Source: Humulus lupulus (Eukaryota > Streptophyta > Magnoliopsida > Rosales > Cannabaceae). Taken from it: a stretch of 64,000 nucleotides of DNA. The stretch lies in contig NC_084802.1 of the NCBI RefSeq assembly GCF_963169125.1, positions 39,144,607 to 39,208,606 of the forward strand, given 5' to 3'. A model generated the notes under the pieces. That model did no database searches. It saw only the letters and a list, made by a program, of their open reading frames with translations, and was not told where the DNA came from. Positions 56,831 to 64,000 of this stretch are shown one piece after another. Positions within the stretch are counted from its first letter, which is position 1, and each line of letters begins with the position of its first letter. The position numbers were made by a program, and so were the translations under genes.

Positions 56831-57819
56831 TGTAACGACCCAACTATTTCTAAGAACCTGGACCATTAAAACTACTAGACATAACTACTTACTTGGAGGA
56901 AAACATATATAAGAAATAATAATAACTTTATTAAAAATCCAACATAAATATTGTGCAAATTACAAAGTAAAATATAAAATGTGGTATGGGTACCCATTGT
57001 TTCATAAGACATAAAAACATTGTTTGATAAACATAAAATATAAACTCTAAATACTAGTTGCGGAATTACATCAAAAACATAATTTTAAAAGACTAAAATA
57101 AATGTCATCCTTGATCGACACGCAGTCCACTCAGTTTGTTCATCCTCAACACATATGCCAAGCTTCTAAGAATCCTTCCACCTCCATATCTAGTTTCCTG
57201 CATCACACTAAAAATAAAGGAATGAGCCTAATACCCAGCAAGGAAAATCTAACAACATACAACATACAACATAAATCATAAATATGAGGCTATATCATAA
57301 ACGTATACTATAAAACATATGACTATATAAAAACAATATCTATTACAATGGCATCATACTTCTTGGGACTTGCTAGCTAGGCAATCATATGCCCATAAAT
57401 TTACGGGGCTAGTTATCTAAACAAGTCATATAAATTTATGGGGCTCGTTATCTAAACAATCACATGCCCAAGGAATGTACTATTGGAACTTGTTATCTAA
57501 ACAAGTTTTATGTTTGTTATCTAAACAAATTATATGCTTGTTGTCTAAACAATTATATGCTTGTTATCTAAACAAAAACATATATTCCAGAACTAAAAAC
57601 ATATCATACATAAACATATCAAAACACATAAAATCTATCCTATTTTCCTTACCAACACCGGGATATTTGAGATCAAGGACGGAATTTGGAACACTCCTAA
57701 AACCAACAATAAGAATGGTGGGCTTTTCTAAAGAAAAGAGATGGAAAGAAGTGAACTAAACCACCAAGAGGAGACTTACCGAAAAGAAACCTTAAGTTCA
57801 AAGAATTTGAATACCTAAC
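56831..57819 (-). mobile_element. TE10: Tekay-like LTR, part visible
   Basis: The plus strand starts TGTAACGACCC. Read on the minus strand it ends GTTGGGTCGTTACA, like the TE4 LTR end. It holds about six palindromic modules GTTATCTAAACAA (57405-57580) and the Tekay block near 57193-57246. It is interrupted at 57820 by TE11 (TSD CTAAC at 57815-57819). The remainder and the partner TSD of TTATT are beyond the window. No coding sequence. Confidence 0.75.
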
Positions 57820-58596
57820 TGTTGACGCAGTTTTTCACCAACAGGAAATTATACGAATAAGTAGGATGTATTAGTGCAAATTGGTAAACCGTAATATGAC
57901 AATAATTATAATTTAGACTTTGGGAAACTAACAGCAATAGAAAGATGGTCACTCCCTTTCTTTTTAGGTGGCTTGAAGGTCAAAATCCCTCTAGTCCACC
58001 AGTCGATAGTATTGATATCTCTTGACTATTTTCTTACAAAGTGCTTCGTTACAAAAATATCCCAACCCCTTGCACTACCTAGGGTCTTGGTATTTATAGG
58101 AAGATGGTATCTGGGTAGGTACTGGGGTCATCCCGTGATCTCCTCATCCATGAAATCATTTATATGACATTATTGATTAATTCCTAAACCTTGCAGTGAA
58201 GTGTGGTCGAATCAATAGGTAAGGAGAGATAATGGGATGCATGGCCCAAATCAGGCGCGGGATGTATGAACACGCACGTTTATACTGCGTGTCCGAGAAT
58301 TCAGGAATAGAATAGACACGTGACGTCTTGGATGTGCACGTCTATATTGCGTGGTTGACTTTACAAGGATTCGGGGGTGTCAGGCCTCTAATGCACTACG
58401 AGCTTAACGTGGTGCTAGCTCGTAGTTCTCATCATGTCGACACAATGGCCTCAAGGAGTAGCTAAATGATTAACCAGCTCGGGCTGGTTAAATTAGGGGA
58501 TGGTAGCAAACAGCTCCGGGTGGATGGTTGACACGTGGCAGACCAAGTTAAGCCCTTTCTTAGCTCGCCGAAGTGCGCGGATATTTAGGGTGTACA
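57820..58596 (-). repeat. TE11 3' LTR
   Basis: 777 bp. The plus strand runs TGTTGACGCAG to GGGTGTACA. The sense-promoter TATAAATA is on the minus strand at 58098-58091. A CACGTG lies near the U3 start (about 58533), as in TE2. Confidence 0.82.
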
Positions 58597-58609
58597 TTTG
58601 CCCCCCAAG
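58597..58609 (-). other. TE11 polypurine tract
   Basis: The minus strand reads CTTGGGGGGCAAA directly before TGTACACCC, identical to the TE2 tract. Confidence 0.8.
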
Positions 58610-58864
58610 CCCCTGCTCGTGACTTATGATGTCACCTTTGATCTTCACAGCGGGGGCTTTTAAACTTCCCTTTAGACTCTTCATGTCCTGCCTACTATAT
58701 TGGTACCAGACACGTGGAACGCCGTGGTTGGCGACTGTTCAGATTTCGAGAATTGCATTAAATGGCCTAGCCACCTTTCTGCTGTTGTTTCGCCTCCCGA
58801 GTTATGACCCTCATATCTCGCACTAATTTGATCGGACGGTCCTTGTTTCCTCATGCCTCTTACG

Positions 58865-58873
58865 TATATATAA
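58865..58873 (+). promoter_or_regulatory. TATA box of the TE11 antisense gene
   Basis: ACGTATATATAAGGAGGG about 256 bp inside the polypurine tract. A ~180-nt non-coding exon and the leader donor at 59080 follow. Equivalent to 32584 in TE6 and 9791 in TE2. Confidence 0.65.
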
Positions 58874-59079
58874 GGAGGGCAATCTTCAATACTAGTCACT
58901 CTTTGTTTGAAATTTTTTCCTCATTTTCTCTTTTTTAGCTTCAGAAGTTCTTCTTCTGGTCATAATCCCAGAGATCCCCACGCTCTCGCCACGAGAGTCT
59001 CTCAGAAGTCCGGCTTTAAGGATTAAACCAGGACTCCTACCCTTACGTTTTCTGCAACTTTCATCTAGAAAAATACACT

Positions 59080-59593
59080 GTAAGTTTCCTGTCCGTTTGC
59101 ATGTTTCAATTTCCCTATTTCTTTGATATGCAAATTTATTTCTTAGCCGTAAACAATAGGTTGTTTTTGGCTGGGCTTTTGGTGCGTAGGTTCTAATTCT
59201 AGGCATATTGACTACACTTAGAAACATGTCTAGGAATGTGATGTTCATAACTAGGGGATTTCTGGGATAAATTTTGAAATGCCTATTTGGAGTATGGAAG
59301 GTGAGATTTTTAGGGTGCAAAACTGGGTAGCTTATGGGTCACACTTCCTTGGTGGTTTTGCTCTCAAAACTTCCCTTCCAAGGCAAGTAATAATCTACCC
59401 TTCCTAACACAAAGATCCCTGGAGATCAGAGATCCGTTTGAAACGTGGGCGCGTGACTAAGGCAATGCGTGGCTTCACACACCACGGACTGAGATTACCT
59501 TAGCCCGTGTATGAAAACCATTTCTTCTAGCGCTGTTTTCCCTCTTATATTTTTAGGTCGCCTATTTAAGATTTCCTCGTTCTTGTTCGTTAG
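59080..59593 (+). other. TE11 antisense gene 5'-leader intron
   Basis: Donor ACACT|GTAAGTTTCC at 59080. Acceptor GTTCGTTAG ends at 59593, eight bases before ATG at 59602. 514 bp, T-rich, non-coding. Confidence 0.65.
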
Positions 59594-59601
59594 GCGACCA
59601 T

Positions 59602-60217
59602 ATGGGACCCATAAAGAACGCGCCCAAGAAAAGCATGGCTAGCTCGTCATCCCAGCAGTCTCGCAAGAGGAAAGAGATTGAAGTAGAGTCTCCCATCCCC
59701 TAATTCAGTCCCACGGTGGAGGAGGAGGTCGAGGTGGGACCAGACACTTTCTTCGAGGCAGAGAGGATAGTCTTGAAGATCACAACCAAGGGGAGGGTTA
59801 ACAAGATTCTGGTGTCCCACAACATCGAAGTTGGGACAGGTGCTCTTGTAGCCCGTCCTCCCCTCGAGGGCAAGAGGCGCTGCGCGCCTCTTGATGAGGA
59901 GTTCCCAGCCTGGAGCGACAAACACCTCAAGGCCGGGGCCTTCCTACCTCTGGACCAGTACTTCGCAAATTTCTTGAACTACGTGAAGCTGGCCCTCTTC
60001 CAACTGCCCTCGACTCCTATCGTCTGCTGGCAGGGCTGAGGTACCTCTTCCTGAAGCACGTGTGGGAGGTCCCTACTCTAGCGGACATCCGTTACTTCTT
60101 CTGCCTCAAAGCCAGCCCGGATCAACGGGGACGAGGCAACGGGTTCTACTACTTGACCCGCTTCCCAAACTCTTCCGCAATCATCAAGCTTCCCAGCCAC
60201 CCCAACGACTTCAAGGA
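59602..60217 (+). pseudogene. TE11 antisense gene, N-terminal exon
   Basis: Starts MGPIKNAPKKSM at 59602 with a basic, Ser-rich leader (QQSRKRKE, possible nuclear signal). TAA at 59701 interrupts; the same frame then has DTFFEAERIV, KAGAFLPLDQYFANF and VKLALFQL. A frameshift near 60010 leads to SYRLLAGLRYLFLKHVWEVP, YFFCLKASP and GFYYLTRFPNSS. It is cut by TE12 after HPNDFK, the same codon region at which TE6 is cut by TE7. Homologous to the TE2 and TE6 antisense proteins. Confidence 0.75.
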
Positions 60218-61454
60218 TGTAACAACCCGAATTTGCTAATCAGGCTTAGGGCCTTGATTAGTGTGCCTGGAGGGCAATAAGTGGTTTAATATGCTTATAT
60301 GTGAATTTATGTGTATATATGATTATGATGCATGTTTAATTGAGTTAAATGTGCATGTGGGCCCCGTCTGGATATTGGGAGCATAAATGTGATAAATGAA
60401 ATATATGTGGTATATGTGTGATATGTCTGTATAGCACGATCCGAGACAGTCCTGGGGAGCAGTTAGCCAGGGAGTCACAACGGGGTTGAAATTCGGACTC
60501 GGGGCGAGTCGAGGGGTAATTCGAATATTAGTTGAGTTACGGGATTATCGGGACATAGAAATAAATATTTGGAGATATATTTGAGGATAGAATGTCTAGG
60601 CGGGAATATCTGGGGAATTTACCATTTTTGCCCTCGGGGACGTTTTGGTACCCCGAGCCTTGAGGTAACCTTTAGACTTAAGTTATATAAAACAAATAAA
60701 TGTGTGGAATTGTTTAGAAACCTTGAGAAACCGACCATACTCTTCCAAGAACTGAAGTTAGCCTTTTTGCTCTCCTTTCTCTTACATTCTCTAAGGTGGA
60801 ACTCAAGAAGGAACTCAAAAGAATTGGCTAGAATTAAGGGGATTTCAGCTGGGATGATTTAGGAGCTTGAAGCTTTGGGATTGAGGATCAAAATTCTGGG
60901 ACTAAGCTCAGCAAGGTAAGCTCTAAACACTAAGGTTTAGTCTTTAATTTTCTGCTGGTTTTAGAGGTTTGCATGTAGTTAAGCTTGCTTAATCTTTGGG
61001 TGTTTTAGCTAAGCTTTGGAGCACACTTTGATGAGGTTTTGATGTTGTTTCTGTGCTGGATTAATTATGTTGAATATCTAGGAGTCTTAGCCTGGTTTTG
61101 GTGGAAATTGGTTTGAAGAAAGGATGAAAAAACTAAGGGAAAATATGGGTTTACTGTTAGTGCCGCGACCCTAGGAGGGGTGTGTCGCGGCCCGCATGCT
61201 CGCACAGCTGTGGAAGTCTGAAGGAGTTCGGGCGCGCCGCGGCGCTTGCAGGGCGCGCCGCGGCCCACGTGGTAGACAGTGGAGAGCTAGCCTTTATTTT
61301 GAGGCTAGCCGCGGCTCTAGAGGGTGGGGCTGCGACCCTTAGTGTCAGTGAGGATTTTAATGATATTTTTGACTTGGGAACTTAAAGGGTAAGGCTCGAG
61401 ATGGATTTTATCATTCGGATTGATAGAATTCAAGGTCCCGGAGGTTAGGGTTAT
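60218..61454 (+). mobile_element. TE12: Tekay-like LTR, part visible
   Basis: Plus-strand LTR starting TGTAACAACCCG (target AAGGA at 60213-60217) with the shared Tekay start (CTAATCAGGCTTAGGGCC). TATATAAA lies at 60684-60691. A GC-rich tract at 61160-61340 has CCGCGG at 61237, 61258 and 61309. It is cut at 61455 by TE13 and the rest lies beyond the window. No coding sequence seen. Confidence 0.8.
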
Positions 61455-63644
61455 TGTAACGCCCTACTACCTTAGAGCCGTTACTAAGTGAGTTTAAAAC
61501 AGAAATTGTGCATTTAATTGACTCAAGTGGTTTCTAAAACCAAAAGTGTGAATAAACCAGAGTTTAAGGCTGTACTCTTTGAAAATGTTTAGTTTCATTA
61601 AAAACGTTAATTATAAAACATCTGGGATCCCAAAATAAGGTTTACAAAATATTTACAACTCAAAATAGATTTACACTTGATCAGCTATCAAAAGAATGGT
61701 TAAATACAGCCATATACAAAATGCCCCCAACCAAAGCAGTCGGGCAGGCCGAACATGTACGCGCCGCCCCCACGCTCTCCATACTTATGGCCGGTTGACT
61801 GACTCCTTGCTTTTACCTGCCACACGGAGCACCCGTGAGCCGAAGCCCAGCAAGAAAACCCAAATAACACATAACATATGCAAAACAAATAGCTGGCAAT
61901 AATTCACTGACACAAAGGAAAACCATCATAATAAACAAGTACGGCCATGCCGCTCCCAAGGCCTTGCCAAAGCCTGGAGTTTCGGTTCTCACCACGAGGA
62001 TAACTCATGTATCCCTTGGGTCCCACCCTGAATATAAGCATCCCATGTGCTGTGTGTTACTTTCGGCCCACGGCCGCCCCGGCCTACGCCGTACCCGGCC
62101 TCTGCCGCTCGTTTCATCATAATCACACATATAGTACATTCAAAATAAACATTCACACACATCACGGTTCATTTAAAGTTAAGCATTTGCACGTAATACA
62201 ATCCGGGGCCACGCCCTACAATCACACAGTGGGGCCATGCCCTAAACTCGGGTGTTACGGTTTTCTTACCTGTATCCCGTGCTTTCCAAAGTACCACGGT
62301 CACGAGCACGGTCCTTTAGCACGAGCCTCTCCGAAATCCTAGTCACAACACACATAAAACACTTTTAATACTAACCAAACCCAAAACCACTTCCCGGGAC
62401 CAATCCCGCACTCTCGGGACCTCTAAAACCTTAAAACAACACCCCGGAGGCATCCCACGAACCCCCGGAGCTAAGACCTAAAATTGCCAAAAAGAGCTAC
62501 CCTGAAAATTGCCTTGTGCCGCGGCACCCATCAGACAGAAGCTCCCTTGCCGCGGCACACAAAAACCCTGCCGCGGCACGCCTTCGCAGACCCAGAATTC
62601 TGGGTTTTTCCTGCAATTTTCCCCGAGCTTTAACCTCCCCAAATCATCCCAAACCAAAACCTAAACCCCAAAACTCAAATCCAAACCTCATATGAACAAT
62701 CTAACACCCCATAAACACTAGAATCAAATCCAAAACATCAATACACACAAGATCCACTCCTTTGATTTCAAATTCAACAACCCAAATCAAAACCCATGAA
62801 AATCTTAACTCAAGCATTAAATTCCTCAACCAACACAGAAAACAAACTTAAATAAGCATAAGATCCTTACCTCAAGAGTAGAATCCACCCTAAAAGTTCC
62901 CTTGATCTCCTTCTAAGCTTCCCACTTCAGCCCCTTTCTACACCTCTTCTTCTTTCTTCTTCTTTGCCCTAGTCTTTCTCTCCTCTTCTTTTCCTTCTCT
63001 TCTAATTTATCAAAGCCACAAGTGACCCAAATGCCCAAACCGTACCCCCTAAATCCCAGCTGCATAATGTCTATTTGCCTTGCCAAAAGACCAAATTACC
63101 CCTCCTTACTAATCCTTCTAAGCTAAACCTTCAAGGGTACTTAAGTCTTAACACTTTCATTTCAATTCTACCACTTCCTATCTTAAAACTTGTTACTCAC
63201 AACAGTTACAAATGGTTACCAAATTACCAATACTAATCACTCTTTCTAAACTCAACTTATAAGATTCCCGAAGTACCCCTGGGCTCCTCCCGAGCCGGGT
63301 ACAACAACCCGTTGTGACTTTTAGACTAACTGGCTCTCTAGGACCGTCCCGATGCGTGCATCCTGGTAAAACATCACACTCACATGGCACAATTCACATA
63401 GTATAATTATCACAGTTATGCCCTAACATGGCCAAGTTACAATCATGCTCATTTTAAGACAATCAGTTCTACATGCATACTGATTCACATAGTCATGCAT
63501 CTCAAATAATCCAATAGTCATATAACGTGCAATAAATCATAATGATGCATTAAACTTAATAAAGTCACACACAAAATCCCATCATGCCCTCCAGGCACAC
63601 TTCCCCAAGCCCTTAAGCCTAATCACTGAATTTGGGTCGTTACA
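61455..63644 (-). repeat. TE13 3' LTR
   Basis: 2190 bp. The plus strand runs TGTAACGCCCTAC to TGGGTCGTTACA. The block shared with TE4 and TE5 lies at 61808-61858. The GC-rich tract at 62510-62590 has three GCCGCGGCA units (62519, 62550, 62571). Confidence 0.9.
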
Positions 63645-63658
63645 ACTATCCCCTCCTC
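63645..63658 (-). other. TE13 polypurine tract
   Basis: The minus strand reads GAGGAGGGGATAGT directly before the LTR start TGTAACGACCC. It overlaps the last pol codons. Confidence 0.8.
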
Positions 63659-64000
63659 ATGAGAATTTCGTCCTCGAAATATACCTGAACAACTCGGGAT
63701 ACTGCTCCCGCATATCTGATTCCAGTTCCCATGTCGCCTCTTCGACCTTGCTGTTTCTCCACAATACTTTAACCAAGGGGATGGTCTTGCTCCTCAAGAC
63801 CTTGTCCTTCCTATCAAGGATCTGAACAGGCTTTTCTTCGTATGATAAGTCCCGATCCAACTCCAAGTTCTCATAGCTCAACACATGAGTAGTGTCCGAA
63901 ACATACTTCCGGAGCATGGATACATGAAACACATCATGAACCCCTGATAGAGCTGGAGGCATTGCTAACCTATAAGCCACCTCCCCAATTCGTTCTAGAA
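63657..64000 (-). CDS. pol: TE13 pol C-terminus (integrase tail and chromodomain), partial
   Basis: Open on the minus strand from the window edge (ERIGEVAYRLAMPP) to the stop at 63657. LPPALSGVHDVFHVSMLRK-type sequence is the integrase tail. EEKPVQILDRKDKVLRSK, VKVLWRNSKVEEATWE and REQYPELF form a chromodomain-like fold, as in Tekay-type chromoviruses, which is thought to guide insertion into particular chromatin. No lesion in 114 visible codons. An internal ATG at 63980 should not be taken as the start. Confidence 0.9.
   Translation of the reverse strand, partial: LERIGEVAYRLAMPPALSGVHDVFHVSMLRKYVSDTTHVLSYENLELDRDLSYEEKPVQILDRKDKVLRSKTIPLVKVLWRNSKVEEATWELESDMREQYPELFRYISRTKFS

Larger units (their letters stand above)
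57820..60217 (-). mobile_element. TE11: Tat/Retand-like element, 3' portion
   Basis: Minus-strand element inserted in TE10. Visible are the 3' LTR (57820-58596), polypurine tract, antisense-gene promoter, leader intron and N-terminal exon, up to the TE12 insertion at 60218. Integrase, gag and the 5' LTR lie outside the window. Same plan as TE2 and TE6. Confidence 0.82.
61455..64000 (-). mobile_element. TE13: Tekay-like Ty3/gypsy element, 3' portion, possibly young
   Basis: Minus-strand element inserted in TE12 (left target GTTAT at 61450-61454). 3' LTR 61455-63644, polypurine tract, then the integrase/chromodomain end of pol, which runs off the window open and undamaged. It is the last in a chain of nested insertions (TE6, TE10, TE11, TE12, TE13), so it is the youngest of that chain. 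Confidence 0.88.

Noticed and set aside
57405..57580. CRISPR-like array of short repeats
   Set aside because: Units are irregular, 20-50 bp apart without unique spacers, inside a plant LTR.

Overview
The window reads as a flowering-plant nuclear genome, probably a eudicot. It is AT-rich and packed with plant LTR-retrotransposon lineages (Athila, Tat/Retand and Tekay-type Ty3/gypsy, and Ty1/copia), plus plant MITEs. I found no convincing host protein-coding gene, rRNA or tRNA. Lineage names come from recognised protein motifs, LTR ends, primer-binding sites and target-site duplications (TSDs) read by eye, not from a database search. A Rosales/Cannabaceae-like origin is only a guess.

Layout. 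1-5586 is a deleted Athila-like element on the minus strand (TE1), sitting in the integrase end of a Tat/Retand-like element on the plus strand (TE2, to 10576). 10577-12193 is unassigned and holds a hAT-like MITE. 12194-20870 is a broken copia copy (TE3) split by a non-autonomous Tekay-like element (TE4, 12810-19424, TSD CTATT). 21362-23983 is a small MITE split by a 2.4-kb solo Tekay-like LTR (TE5). 23984-31471 is low-coding AT-rich DNA with at least four MITEs or fold-backs, and is the best candidate for ancestral intergenic sequence. 31472-56830 is a second Tat-like element, minus strand (TE6), opened by a copia element (TE7, 34240-41281) and an Athila-like element (TE8, 43136-55328, TSD GTTAA). 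TE8 is itself opened by a 2.2-kb solo LTR (TE9, TSD ATTTT). From 56831 the nest deepens: Tekay-like LTR TE10 lies in TE6, Tat-like TE11 in TE10, Tekay-like LTR TE12 in TE11, and Tekay-like TE13 in TE12, which runs off the right edge.

Most notable biology. All three Tat-like elements (TE2, TE6, TE11) carry, between the integrase end and the 3' LTR, an oppositely oriented gene. Each copy has its own TATA box just inside the polypurine tract, a non-coding first exon, a 446-590 bp leader intron with a GTAAG donor, and an ATG close to the acceptor. In TE2 three more short introns (71-87 bp) join the coding exons in frame. One of these has the same place and phase in TE6. The predicted protein has a conserved N-terminal domain like the plant 'putative gypsy type transposon' family and a coiled-coil C-terminus. 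An antisense ORF in Tat elements is known in general. The conserved promoter and multi-intron architecture seen here is the part worth pursuing.

A second cross-family signal is a CCGCGG-centred GC-rich module inside the LTRs of three unrelated lineages (Athila-like TE1, Tekay-like TE4/TE12/TE13, copia TE7). A third is a short block ending in a splice-donor-like GCAGGTAAA that persists in otherwise diverged Tekay-like LTRs. Almost every retroelement reading frame is broken, and only the short visible part of TE13 looks intact.
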